The notes below the pieces were generated by a model. It was not told the origin of the DNA. It ran no database searches and saw nothing but the letters and a program-made list of their open reading frames with translations. Of a stretch of DNA of 64,000 nt, positions 48,536 through 60,446 are shown piece after piece. The position numbers and the translations under genes were made by a program. The first letter of the stretch is position 1; each line of letters opens with the position of its first letter. Where the stretch lies: the NCBI GenBank assembly GCA_963691815.1, contig OY829665.1, positions 20,151,294 through 20,215,293 on the forward strand, in the 5' to 3' direction. The DNA is from Echiichthys vipera. Lineage: Eukaryota > Chordata > Actinopteri > Perciformes > Trachinidae.

Positions 48536-48674
48536 TCACAACACTACACAATAGCTCCATATCTTTGACTGCTGTTGTGGTGTGCCACGCTCCTGGATGG
48601 AAGTCTCCTGCTGCAGGAAATGGTCCCAGTCTGGCCTGCAAACTGGTAGCTCTGTTTGGAAGTGGTTCCAAAAC
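48536..48674 (-). CDS. Right gene copy, terminal exon
   Basis: The acceptor gtccag is followed by GTTTTGG (four T). The frame runs 45 codons to TGA and ends CVVL. The last exon is otherwise nearly identical to 2789-3008. A + strand frame (48361-48705) also stays open across it but has no splice logic. Confidence 0.5.
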
Positions 48675-51600
48675 CTGGACAACGACAGGACAAATTAAAG
48701 TTTAGAACATTTACTAATCAAAGCAACAGTAAACATTGGGCCTCATGCATGAAAGTTTGTATTTTTTTCTAATCCTGCATGGGATTCATGAAACGTGCCT
48801 CCTGGGTATGTTGATGAATCACATTTAGTCTCCCCTGCTAGGCAATGTGGAATTAGCTCAGGGAAACTCCCCATAAAGTCATAAAAGGGCAGAAGACTGG
48901 AGTACTGTGTGCAAACCACAAAGCAACAAGTCACTGACATTTGACAGGTAACGTTAAACTTAGACAATAGTTACTATGTTCTAACTGGTCCACTTGATTC
49001 TGTTAGTTATGTTAATTTATGGTATTAATGCACTACTCCACTTTATTCTGTCTATCAGGTCTTATATTGTATCCATCACAGCACTATGGTCACTTTATTT
49101 TTCAGTATTCATCTGTTACACAGAGCTAGCATATACTAGACTGCTGTTTTCCTGCCATGCACCACTATCATTTTATTATCTAGCTTATAGTTATATATTA
49201 TATTTATACTCTATTACTACACTATAGTTCTGTTACGTCTGCTCATTACACACATGTATCATGTCTGACCTCATCTGAATCCGATCACTGTCCACTTATA
49301 TCTTTTCTGCACTACAGTTCTGTTTATACCTGTTTTAACAGTCTACTGCATGTTTACATTGTTTACATCATATACACCCGCTCACATGTCTGCTTACATC
49401 TGATACACACATGTCTTTCTACATCTCACGCCGACGATGTTCTCCGTATCTAACCTGTACTAACACACTTACATCCTGACACTTATTTTAACCTGTACTA
49501 ACACACTAACATCCTGACACTTATTCTAACCTGTACTAACACACTAACATCCTGACACTTATTTTAACCTGTACTAACACACTAACATCCTGACACTTAT
49601 TCTACCTGTACTAACACACTAACATCCTGACACTTATTCTAACCTGTACTAACACACTAACATCCTGACACTTATTCTAACCTGTACTAACACACTAACA
49701 TCCTGACACTTATTCTACCTGTACTAACACACTAACATCCTGACACTTATTCTACCTGTACTAACACACTAACATCCTGACACTTATTCTAACCTGTACT
49801 AACACACTAACATCCTGACACTTACTCTTCTCTTACACTTTATTCTTGTGTTAGGTTAAAATGTTTTTGTATAATTGCACTGTTGTTATTTGCTGCTCTG
49901 TGTGCCCTGAATTGCCCCCCGGGGACAAATAAAGTTTTTTGAATTGAATTGAATTGAATTGAATTGATAGAAGAAAAGGAACCAAAAGAAATGGAAATGC
50001 CTAATAAGAATAAGAAATACCTGAGGGCAACAAAAAGGGAAAAATATTTTCTTCTGCAGAGATACAAACTTTACTTTATCTTGTTTGTTTAAGAAAACTT
50101 CAGCATATTTAATCCGCTTTTTCAAAAATAAATAGTACTATGAAAAAAATATTCTGCTGAATGTTAAAAACATAAAATGATTTGGGTACACCATGTCCGT
50201 GTTCAGGTTAATGGAAAACAGTTACCCATGTCTTCAGGTGGTGGTGGGGGTAGGGGGGTCACAAGGACTCAAGATGGCTGCGCATGTAGACGCAACGACC
50301 TCTCGCTCTCCTGATCATGCAATGTTTTGTTCGTTTAAACAATGTTTGTCTGAATGTTTTTCTTGTCAGTCTACGTCGGTATACAAGTACAGTCGACAGG
50401 CTTTGTTAGACATCCAAAATAGCAAGATCTGCAAAGTTTCGGTAACAACAACAGAGACGCTAAAAGAGCTCGGATTGCTCCGTCGGCCTGCTCTCACACT
50501 GGACTCGCCTGCTACCCCTCCCCAAGAAAGGAGTCATTGGAAGCGGTGTTGGAGGACAACGAAGAGGGGCAAGCATGGAGGTAGGAGGTAGGAGCCAGGC
50601 TACTCCAGCTCACCCAGGCATTCCATCTATCCTCCTGACAAATGTACGATCATTGGACAATAAAATGGACCACATCCGACGAGTAACTGCTGTGTGCTTG
50701 TATTCACTGAAACATGACTTAATGACAACATTCCCGACTCTGCTGTACAACTGGAGCAGCTAGCATGCTACCGAGCGGACAGAGCCCTTGTAGAAGGAAG
50801 GAAGACCCGTGGCGAAGGGTTCTGTGTTTACATCTGAGATGCGTGATGCCAGGAGGCGACGGTGGTGTGCAAACACTGTTCTCCACTGGCGGAGTTAAAG
50901 ATCATTAAGTGTTGTCCTTTCTATCTGCCCAAAGAAATGACTGTGATTCTACTATCTGCAGTCTACATCCCTCCCAATAACAACAACAGTGATAGTAACG
51001 CTGCACTTGATGAACTGTAACAAGCCATCCGTGAACAACAAACAGAACATCCAGTTGGTTTCATGATCCTCGCAGGAGATTTTAACCATGCTGATTTCAA
51101 GACTGTACTGCCGAAATTTCACCAGCACGTTAACTTGGGAGTTAACACCTTGGATCTTGTCTACACCACACACAAAAAAGTGTACAAAGCCAACCCCCCT
51201 CCACCACATTGGCCTATCTGACCACCTCACTGTAATGCTAATGCCAGCATACAGACAAACAGTGAAAGCCACCAAACAGGTTCTGAAGCAGATTAGAGTG
51301 TGGCCAGAGGGAGCCTCCTCAGCTCTTCAAGGGCGCACTCACACTGTCCGTCCGTGCCGTGCCCCGTGCTTTAGGGTACTTGTCCCCCCCTCCCTCTCTC
51401 CCTGCTGGCCAGGCCCGTTGATACTCACACCTGGGCCTCGTGCGAATGCTTCTTGCCTGTCCATATGTCATCACGCCGTCACATCACACGCATTGATTGA
51501 CGTCATGGCGATGCGTCACTTTGTTTACAGATCTTTCCATAGACCTGAGAGTTTTTGTGCGTCTTGTCCGACTGTTTTTGAATATTTTCATCCAATCAAA

Positions 51601-54600
51601 TCTACAGTAAACACTCCACCTCCGCATCACACCAACGTGAACCTTCGCCGCCATTGCTTTAAATGTCCGCGCATGGTCCCTCTTTTTTTTTTCTTTCTAT
51701 GTCCGAACAGGCGCACATAAAATGACGTCAGAGCCGCCGTGTGCCTCGTGCTCGTGCTCGTAAATGTGCACACGCTTGTGCTCCAAAAACCCACCTCTCC
51801 CAAACTGCCCGTGGCCGTCAAGCTGGCCACAGTTAGGCGCGGTGCGGTTGCACTCACACTGGTCAAACGAACTAAGCTTTACCCGTAAAACCTGTTTAGG
51901 CACGGTACGGATGGACAGTGTGAGTGCGCCCCAAGACTGCTTTGACACCACAGACTGGGAGATGTTCAAACAGGCAGCCACTTACAACAACAACACAGAC
52001 ATTGAGGAGTACACAAACACTGTTACATTCTACATAGCCAAGTGCACTGATGATGTGACCCACACCAAGGACATTGTCACTCGGGCAAACCAGAAGCCAC
52101 GGTTGACGGGGGACATCCACAGGCTGTTGAGGGCCAGAGACAAGGCCTTCAGAGCTGGAGAGGAATCTGGCTTGAGAACAGTAAGAGCCAATCTTTCCCG
52201 GGGCATCAGAAAAGCAAAACAGGATCACACACAGAATAGCATCCCACTTCAACGACAGCAAAAATGCACAGAGCCTATGGCAAGGCATTCAAGCTATCAC
52301 AGACTATAAGCCCGCACCAAAGAGCTGCGAGAGTGACACCTTTCTGCTCAACAACCTGAACAGCTTCTTTGCACGCTTCGATGCACAAAACAACACTCGC
52401 CCACAGAAAACCCCGTCACCTCCCCATGACCAGACTCTGTGCCTGTCTGCCGCCAGCGTAAAGAAGACACACTCTACCATCAACGCCCGGAAAGCAACAG
52501 GCCGAGACAACATCCCTGGTAGGGTGCTGAAAGAATGTGCAGAGGAACTGAAGGATGTCTTCACTAACATCTTTAACACCTCCTTGAAGCAAGCCATTGT
52601 CCCCTTCTTTCAAATCCGCCACCATTATACCTGTGCCAAAGACATCATCCCCATCATGCTACGACTACCACACATCAAATCCATCCTCCCTCCCACCTTT
52701 GCATACAGGGCGAAACGATCCCCAGAGGATGCAATTTGCTCTGCCCTCCAACCGGCTCTCACCCACCTGGAACAGAAAGACTCATATGTGAGAATGATGT
52801 TCATAGACTTCAGCTCAGCATTCAATACCGTAATACCACAACAGCTCATCTGCAAACTGGACAAGCTGGGCCTCAGCACTTCACTCTGCAACTGACTGCT
52901 CGACTTTCTCAGTGAGAGGCCACAAGCAGTACGTGTTGGGAACAACACCTCCAGCACCATCATCCTGAGCACGAGGGCCCCACAAGGCTGCATGCTCAGT
53001 CCTCTGCTCTTCACCCTATTGACACACGACTGCACACAAACTTACAGCACCAATTACCTCATAACTCTAGTGTCACAACTCTGGTAGGTCTCATCATCAA
53101 GGGCGACGAGACACACTAAAGGAAAGAGGTAGAGCTTCTGACCACCTGGTGTAGGAACAACAACCTCCTGCTAAATGTCAGCAAGACAAAGGAGATTGTT
53201 GTTAACTTCCAGAGAGGCCACACCGACCACCCAACACTAACCATCGACGGTGCTGCTGTGGAGAGAGTGAGTAGCACCAAATTACTGGGGGTGCACATCA
53301 GTGAGGACCTGTCATGGACTACAAACACTATATCATTGACAAAGAAGGCACAACAGCATGTCTACTTTCTGCAGGAACTTAAAAGGTTAAGTGCTCCACC
53401 AACCATCCTGATGACATTCTACAGAGGCACCACTGAGAGCATCATTTCCAGCTGTATTACTGTATGGGGCGGGACAACAGAAGAACCCTGCAGCACATAG
53501 TGAATACACGGGGGGAAATCATTGGTGCCCCACTCCCATCCCTCAAAGACTTGTAAACCACCCACCTCACCTGGAAAGCGGTCACAATAGTGAGCGATCC
53601 AAGCCATCCCACACACAAACTGTTCAGCCTCCTGCCCTCTGGAAAGAGGTACAGGAGCCTCCGCTCCCGCACCACTAGACTAAATAACAGCCTTGTCCAC
53701 CAGGCTGTTAGGCTGCGGAACTCTCTCCCCTCTCTACCCTCAGCCCGACCCAGCAAGACGTCAGGAAGATAAAAATCCTCCCACCAAGAGACATTCTGAA
53801 CTCATAACAGACACACAGAGAATGACTATGCATATTGCACATATGGACCTGTTGCTATCAATCGTTTTGCACTATTATGCCACCATCCGCACTTTATTAT
53901 TATTTTTTATTACTATTGTATTGTTGTTACTATAGCACTTAGTTAATTTATGTTGTGTCACTTACCATTTTGTCTTTTCACTTTACTTATTGTGTCTTGT
54001 CTTTGTCTTTTCTAGTCTACGCATGGGATAGTGAGAAACGAAATTTCGATTCCTTGTATGTCTTGTTCATGTGAAGAATTGACAATAAAGCTGACTTTGA
54101 CTTTAAATTTGACACCATGCATAGTGTACAGGACACACCAGATTGTGACTATTTTACACCCTTTTGCCACCAGCCTTTCTTTCAGTATATGAGAGTGCGC
54201 TCCACCACTGCGTGAGTGCATCAGTTTCTGGTTATTAAGTGAATTAAAAGTTGGATGTATGTTGAAAGGTAATAATTATGCAGACTTATGAATAATTTTA
54301 TACATTAGAATCTTTTTAGAATACACTCTAACCAGAGTAAACATTCACAATTCTTACATGATTAAGTAAATCATTTTATATCTTTTCTGTAGTGTTATTT
54401 TCTTATAAATATTAAATTTTCTTATAAATTGCTTTTACATCATAATTATTAATATTCACATTAATAATATGTCAGCTTTTGTTCTTATTGGCTCAAGAAC
54501 AAACAGCAAGTTAATAAGTACAGATGAATGCCACAGAAGTATTTAATTTGTTCGTAGACATTTAAGACCAAATCGGTACATACAAATGTTTCATACATGA

Positions 54601-55027
54601 GGTTCATTGTTCTTCCATCTCTGTTATGTGTTCCTTATTATCAAAGAATGATTAAGCAAACTTGGATCAAATGAAAAACTAGCATCATAAACACATTTAT
54701 CAATAGATTTTAAGACGGGCAAGATGAGGACTGACACATTATGCATTTATTAGCAGTTAACTATGCTTTAAGCAGCTAAATTGAATCTTTTGGAGCTGAT
54801 CTAAATGAGAGCAATGCCTTGATAGAATTAATAAATCCTTATTTATGCACTACATATTTTTTAAAGGTATTTTTAAGAGAGAAAGACTGAAAAGCATAAA
54901 GGGCTGGATTCAAACCCAGGCCTCTATGACATAAATGGCAAACTGTATATTAACTACATATTTGCAGCTCCTCATTTAGAATGAGCACTATATGTAGTTG
55001 ATATAATTTAAATAAAGTATAACAAGT

Positions 55028-55068
<41 letters not shown>

Positions 55069-58000
55069 CATTTACCTGTGGTGATAAACATCCGGGTCCC
55101 GGTTTATGCGGTTCTGAAAGCCGATGTACAGATCATCCCAGAGACGACCGTGCAGCACCACGTATCTCATCACCCCAATCCTGTTTTTAATCTTTAGAGA
55201 GGAAAGCAAAAAGTATCATCTGACTCTTTTAATTTTGTGCTTTGATAATGCCAGCCATATAATATCCAAATATACAGAATATCAGATTGATTGTAAGATA
55301 TTTTACCCATTTTGTTATTATTGTTGTTTTTTATATATATATATATATATGTTTTTTTGCTGGTAAATATATATAAATAATATATTTATATATATAAATA
55401 ATAAATATTTCCAAAAGCTCTATTATACTGTTGTGTGTTGTTTGCATGGTTCTCTACAGTGTCTAACCTCTATGTAGGAGTGCTCTCTGTCAGGCCTCTC
55501 GGTGGGGAATGACAGATCCATGAAGTCCACAAAGTAGTCATAGCCATCACTAAGGGACTCAAATGTGTCATCCGTCTCAATCACCTTGAATATACATGTT
55601 GGGACATATGGAAAAAGAAAGGAAGAGAGTCAACTAACAGAACCAGTTTTCAACTCATAATAAACTCACTGCCCACAGACTGGGGCTTTTGAAAGAAGGC
55701 GGCCAGGAAACCGTCAAAGCTGAAAGGAAAGAAAAGACGAGATGAAGAAATTGAGCAGATTGATAGCTTTCAAAATCTCAATGTTGCATGATATGGCTAG
55801 TGTGGATTTGGGACTAGCAATGTTGGTCGATCGATCAGCCGGTCCACCACTTTAGTCCAGAATGAATTTTTCAGAGATTTCAGTGGAATTCTTGGCACAT
55901 GTTTATGGTCTCTGGAATAGGAATCTTTATAACTTTAGGTTAGTGTTAAATAGAAAAAGTAAGCAGGCTAACATGCTACACTAAAATGATGAACATGGTA
56001 AACATTATTCCTGCTAAACATCAGCAGATAGCATGATGTTGTTAACATTTAGCTCAAATCACCGCTGTGCCTAAGTACAGGCTCACAGAGCCATAAAAGT
56101 CTGCTATCATGGAACCCATTGTCTATCGGTCTGGCGACGATTAAGCTAATCATTGTTTACAATCCGATTTGGAACTTTAGGGCGCACTCACACTGACGTT
56201 GGGTTTGACGTTTTGATGTTTCACAGCTAAAGTCTAGTTCGTTTGACCAGTGTGAGTGCAACAGTACCGCGCCTAGGCACGTTACGCTTGCCGGCCAAGA
56301 AGGACGGACCGTGCGCGGACGGACCGTGCGCGGACATTTAAAACAATGGCGGTGAAAGGTTCACCTTGGTGTGATGCGGAGGTGGATTTTTTACTGCAGA
56401 TTTGGTCAGATGAAAATATTTAAAAACAGTTGGACAAGACACATTGCAATGACGTCAATCAATGCGTGTGACGTTTTATGGCCTGATGACGTATAGACAG
56501 CAAGAAGCATTCGCGGGCCTGGGTCGCAGGGGAAGGGGGGGGGGGCAAGTACCCTAAAGCATGGGGCACGGTATGGGTAGACAGTGTGAGTGCGTCCTTA
56601 GACATGAGAATGGAGTTCAAAGACGGTATCTCTATTAATAGATATCTGAATATGAATGCAGGTAAATAATAACAAAAAGCAAATGAAAAGCTTAATCTTC
56701 ATCAGAAGATTGCCAGTGGGTTCCAAGATTTGATTTTGGCTAAAATGCCTCTTTTGTTTTGACACAGACTGTTTACCTGCATGCACCTGAGCTTTAAAAA
56801 ATAGAAACCAGACCGCTTCTCTAACACAAATCTAGTCTTTTTTTGCCTAAAGAGACTGATTCAAATGCAAAATCTGTTTATAGAGATGTGCGTGTCTGTA
56901 GACTCTTAGTCTTGTAATATCTGTACTTTCAAAGAAAAGTATACCATACAGATATTGGACAAGTTTAATCAAGTAAGCTGAAAGGAAGCTGTTTTTAAAC
57001 CATTCCAGGCTACTTAGTTATCTCCAACTTCATTTTAAACAAAATAACATTTTGATAAAAACCTGAACCTGCAGACCAGCATCACGTCATCAAGTGCCGA
57101 GGCCATTATTTGGGGGTAAAGAATCAGTTTCACAGTGAGTTTGTCTGTTGTGGTCAAGTGCCTTTAGAGGGGAATACATCGTTCTGTGTTGGTCTTTTTA
57201 CTTTGCACTTTAAAAATGGTCACTTCACCCAAATTACAATAAGGTTTCTGAATCTATTCAGAAAGATATGCTCCCACCCCAATGCAGTTAGAGTGAAGTG
57301 TTCTTGTGAAATTGTCTTTGATTCATTCACGTTTTTGCTTGAAGCACTACAAATATCATCCAAATGTCTTCCATTCTATTCAGAGTGGCACATGAATACT
57401 CAGAAGCTGCTGATCTGCATAGCTAAAAGTTTTGAGAGAACTTACGTAATTTGGGTGAACTGACCTTTTAAAATAGATTTGTATAGGATTCCCAATCTAC
57501 ACACTGACTTTTAGTTTGATAGCAGAAAGTAGAAGGGAAATCAGGAAAGGTTCTGCAAATGAAGAGCCAAAAGTGTCTGCGATAGATGTTTCAAAAGAAC
57601 AGAGAGGATCTGGCTTGACAGTTATATTTACCCGCACAACAAGGTTGTAGTTTTGAAAGCCTGCCCAAGTGTAATAAAACTGGATCCAGCTTTGATGTTT
57701 AAATATCTCACAGCTGATGGCACTGTTCAGTTCATCCACATACAGGTCGAAATCCCAACAGTCCTTGTAGATTTTGGCACTGGCTGGAAGATTGGTGATG
57801 GTCTCACTATGTAAGGTAATGTAGTGAAGGATATAGTCACAGAAAATTGAGGTGAAACTAAGAACTTACAAGTCTTCATATGTGCAGTTCAAATGAAAGT
57901 ATAGTATGTACATGTACAACCATTTGGATGTTTTTGTATTTTCACTTTTCAAGATTTGAGGCTTTATTCGCATTACCTGCAGCGCAATAGGCGTGAAAGT

Positions 58001-58190
58001 CTATCCATCTTTGCATTCAACGTGCCAGTTGAAAATATTTAAAGCGTATTCCATGAGTGTATCCCGGTCTGATCAACAGGAGAGCCGCAGAGGCAGGTCA
58101 GCACCCTCAGGAGGTTAAATCACTGACAGCCTGATCTCACAGAGACACAACGGCTCTTTTAAGATCCACTCACCTCATCTGGGAGCTCAT
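48536..58190 (-). CDS. Unidentified multi-exon gene, right copy (C-terminal CaaX-like)
   Basis: I do not recognise the family. Candidate exons on the - strand are 58190-58174 (MSSQM, donor gtgagt), 57806-57632, 57144-57069, 55719-55670, 55584-55468, 55191-55076 and 48674-48536. Exon 2 holds NLPASAKIYKDCWDFDLY and WIQFYYTWAGFQNYNLVVR. Later exons match the left copy. In the last exon four T give the frame FWNHFQTELPVCRPDW and end SYCVVL plus TGA. C-V-V-L fits a CaaX prenylation signal (Leu favours geranylgeranyl transfer), so a membrane-attached cytosolic protein is possible. No signal peptide was seen. Doubts: exon 57806-57632 ends in phase 0 but 57144-57069 needs one carried base, and the exon at 55670 needs a weak donor to stay in frame. 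All large insertions lie in introns. Confidence 0.45.
48971..49970 (+). mobile_element. LINE 3' end with internal minisatellite (right arm only)
   Basis: This 1 kb piece is missing from the left arm. It ends gaattgccccccggggacaa followed by an (ATTGA)n tail, a common 3' end of fish LINEs. The left flank 'agacaatag' and right flank 'gatag' suggest a short target duplication (ATAG). The left arm has the joined sequence agacaagagaag in reverse near 2430. Confidence 0.7.
49451..49827. repeat. 38-bp minisatellite
   Basis: About ten copies of a unit containing cctgtactaacacactaaca then tcctgacacttattc. Three units lack two A bases. Confidence 0.95.
50255..54112 (+). pseudogene. Near full-length jockey/CR1/Rex-type LINE (right arm only)
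   Basis: It carries the endonuclease start ILLTNVRSLDNKMDHIRR and later GFMILAGDFNHADF. These are followed by WLTGD-like and DCFDTTDWEMFKQAATYNNN linker pieces. The RT part has YVRMMFIDFSSAFNTVIPQQ and STKLLGVHISEDLSWTTNT, then the C-terminal VSDPSHPTHKLFSLLPSGKR. It ends agctgactttgactttaaat. Several stops and indels break it. It replaces one point in the left arm near 2130-2150, so it entered after the duplication. A Harbinger-type MITE has inserted at 51331. Confidence 0.8.
51331..51931 (-). mobile_element. PIF/Harbinger-type MITE inside the LINE
   Basis: The termini are GGGCGCACTCACACTGTCC and its inverse ending GTGCGCCC. Target duplication CAA lies at 51328-51330 and 51932-51934; removing one copy and the insert restores the LINE reading ...SALQ-DCFDTTDW. 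On the - strand atggcggcgaaggttcacg marks a frameshifted Myb/SANT-like start. Confidence 0.8.
55034..55064. repeat. (GT)n microsatellite
   Basis: Mirror of the (CA)n at 1366-1396. Confidence 0.9.
55076..55191 (-). CDS. Right gene copy, exon c
   Basis: Open, same 116 bp length and phase as 1239-1354. It reads GRLWDDLYIGFQNRINRDPD. Confidence 0.55.
55468..55584 (-). CDS. Right gene copy, exon b
   Basis: Open, 39 codons as in the left copy. The donor has drifted to gttaga from gtgaga, which is weaker. Confidence 0.55.
55670..55719 (-). CDS. Right gene copy, exon a
   Basis: Same bases as 728-777. If it is joined after TGCAG (57069 exon) the frame reads ...LVCSFDGFLAAFFQ. Confidence 0.4.
56180..56597 (+). 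mobile_element. PIF/Harbinger-type MITE (right arm only)
   Basis: It starts GGGCGCACTCACACTG and ends CAGTGTGAGTGCGTCC, with target duplication TTA at 56177-56179 and 56598-56600. The left arm has the empty site 'ggaacttaagacatg' (reverse of 261-276). It has an in-frame Myb/SANT-like start at 56346: MAVKGSPWCDAEVDFLLQIW, then a stop. Confidence 0.85.
57069..57144 (-). CDS. Right gene copy, candidate exon
   Basis: 76 bp between caacag and gttcag. It reads KLTVKLILYPQIMASALDDV and ends TGC-AG, which joins well to the 55719 exon. The phase to the exon before it does not fit, so a small exon may be missing or this one is wrong. Confidence 0.35.
57632..57806 (-). CDS. Right gene copy, candidate exon 2
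   Basis: 175 bp after ccttacatag, ending before gtaaat. Its 58 codons include SETITNLPASAKIYKDCWD and WIQFYYTWAGFQNYNLVVR, rich in Trp, Tyr and Phe, which favours real coding. It lies outside the visible left arm. Confidence 0.5.
58174..58190 (-). CDS. Right gene copy, candidate start exon
   Basis: ATGAGCTCCCAGATGAG followed by gtgagt. Phase 2 fits the next exon as MSSQMSET. It is short, so the call depends on the splice consensus. Confidence 0.4.
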
Positions 58191-59339
58191 TCTGTTCTTT
58201 TGAGCATTCAGATTCCTGGTTAGCACTAGCATCACTTCCCGTTCAACACAACAACAGAGTAGGCCGCCGGATGCTACCTAACTACATTGACGTTCCAAAC
58301 GCATGATTGATGCTTCTATCGCGTGCGGTGTGATCACAGCATAAGACAACTGTTTATGGCATATTTTATCAGTTGTAGCTAGCTAGCTAATTCAATTCAT
58401 TCTATAGCATAAAAACATGTTAATTATTATCATTGCTAGCCAGGTCCGCAGTCAAGGGGGGGACCCCCGTACAGTTGGCCCTGGAATTGGGAGGGGCCCA
58501 AGCAGACGTTAGATCCTTTAGCGACCAATTGTACCGATGTCCGTTGTGCGAATGTCAGAGGGAGCCAGGCTGCAGATGCAGATAGCACAGCTGTTAAGGC
58601 GAGCTGCGCTGGAGGGATAGAGAAAGTGTCAGAGCAGGTGGATAGAGAGAGACAGAGAGGAGAGAGTCAGTCGGCAGATGAGAGTGGAGCAGGAGAGGCG
58701 AGCTTTGCCGGAGAGAGGGAGGATGGAGACAATGCGTCCGCCTCTGAGTCAGACCCAGAGTGAGCAGAAGTCATGTGCATTTGAGACGCATATTGCCCGC
58801 ACAACATAGGGCTTATTAAAAGCCACGTGTGTTAATCTATGAAGAATAAATGTTCACTCAGGTTTAGAAATGATACCAGTCTCAGTGTCTTGCCGTCTTT
58901 CATTGGGTCATCATTCACTAATAATGGACTAAGTGGGAAACTCCCCTCAACCACCACCAATGTGTAACACCCACCTAGTCTATGGGGGGTTGATTCCATG
59001 ATGCACTTTAGCTTCAAGCTGAAATTTGACAGATTTAGTTAAGAAGCACCGACCAGCCTCTAACACCATCTTGGTTATGCACATTAGTGCGCGCCTCAGC
59101 ACCTCCTTACAATCATTTTGAAAAATAGCTTGCAGCAACATATTGAAAAAAAGAACTTTGAACTAGTTCGTAATTTTGAATTATGAACTAGTTCATTTTA
59201 AAATTTGTGAACTGAACTTTAAGCTAGTTCATGAAGAAAGTGAACTTTCCCAACACTGCAGCACTCTTAATGGGGACACAAAGTTCTTCCCCAAATAAAA
59301 TGAGAACAAACAGAAAATGGACAGACGACTGACAGACAT
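58191..59339. other. Repeat-rich flank, no gene
   Basis: 58590-58770 is purine-rich (gagagagacagagaggagag type). 59150-59265 is an element made of gaactagttc and ttcatgaagaaagtgaact ending 'cccaacactg', a common fish repeat type. Confidence 0.5.
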
Positions 59340-59655
59340 CTCATCTCATCTACTCTTCAACCGCTTATCCGGGGTCGGGTCTCAGGCGCAGCAGCTCCAG
59401 CAGGGCACCCCGAACTTCCCTTTCCCGGGCCACATTAACCAGCTGTAACTGGGGGATCCCAAGGTGTTCCTAGGCCAGTGTGGAGATATTATCTCTCCAC
59501 CAAGTCCTGGGTCTTCCCAGAGGCCTCCTCCCAGCTGGACGTTCCTGGAACACCTGCCTAAGGAGGCGCCCAGGGGGCATTCTTACTAGATGCCCGAACC
59601 ACCTAAACTGGCTACTTTCATCGCAAAGGAGCAGCGGCTCTCCTCCGAGTTTTTT
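59340..59655 (-). pseudogene. RTE LINE 3' fragment with tail
   Basis: ctcatctcatctactcttca and ccgcttatccggggtcgggt match the 3' end of the LINE at 35185-35460 in the same orientation. It is truncated after about 300 bp. Confidence 0.75.
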
Positions 59656-60446
59656 TAAGAAAATTTAAAATCAACAATACAACAGAACTAATGAATGACT
59701 GAATAAAATAGTGGGATGAAGTATAGTATAGTAACTAAGATTGAATTAAAAGCCAAATTTTAAAAACCCTCTGCCGCCCTCAGATCCACTGGCAGACTTT
59801 TCCACAGGTGAAGTACCACAGGATGTGAGGGTTCCAAAGAGTTCATATGGTAAAAGCCGCTCTAATAAATAACTAGGCCAATACCATTCTGAAACACTGA
59901 GAAGAGATCTACGTAATCAGCCAGATTAACTGGAAACACCTGTCTCGGTGTTCAGAGTCACATGTTAATGTTCTGTTAGTGCATGCAGGGCATGTAATTG
60001 GCACCCGCCCACACGCCAAATGCGGTTAACTTTTGTGATTGTCAAAACTGTCAATCTACCCGCCACGTTGGCGTGTAGCCAATAAGACAACATAACACTG
60101 AGCAAGTGTTGTGTGTTGTTGACCAATCAGATAGACTAGTGTTGCTAAGCAAGACCCACCGATTTCTTTGTTTTTCAGAATATAAAACGAGACGAAGAAG
60201 AAGAAAAATAAAAAAGTGGCACCATATTGCTGGCGTGAAAGGGCCACAGGCTGCAACAGAACAAAGAGAGGATGAGGGGGGGGGCGACTAAAAAAAGATG
60301 TTTTAATACAAAGTGGAAAGTGGAAAGGGATGGCAAGGTTTGCGACTGGCTTGTGTACGACGCCACAACAGAGGAGACTGTTCGGCGTATGTATGGCAAG
60401 TGGAGGAAGCAGAGGGGAGTGTTTGCTCCTCCTCTTTGGGGACTCA
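59656..60446. other. Possible transposase-like exon, otherwise unassigned
   Basis: A + strand frame at 60272-60440 reads FNTKWKVERDGKVCDWLVYD then ATTEETVRRMYGKWRKQRG. The 'F..W......W..YD' spacing recalls the N terminus of hAT-derived (ZNF862-like) proteins, but the fit is loose. Confidence 0.3.

Larger units (their letters stand above)
44290..56866. repeat. Right arm of large inverted duplication
   Basis: This is the reverse complement of 1-6060, expanded to 12.6 kb by at least four insertions. It probably continues to the right beyond 56866, but the partner of that sequence would be left of the window. Confidence 0.9.

Noticed and set aside
48361..48705. 114-codon + strand frame over the last exon of the right gene
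   Set aside because: It is antisense to the spliced gene; the left arm breaks it, and no splice or start logic supports it.
49451..49827. Possible CRISPR-like array of 38-bp repeats
   Set aside because: No spacers between units; it is a plain minisatellite inside a LINE insertion.
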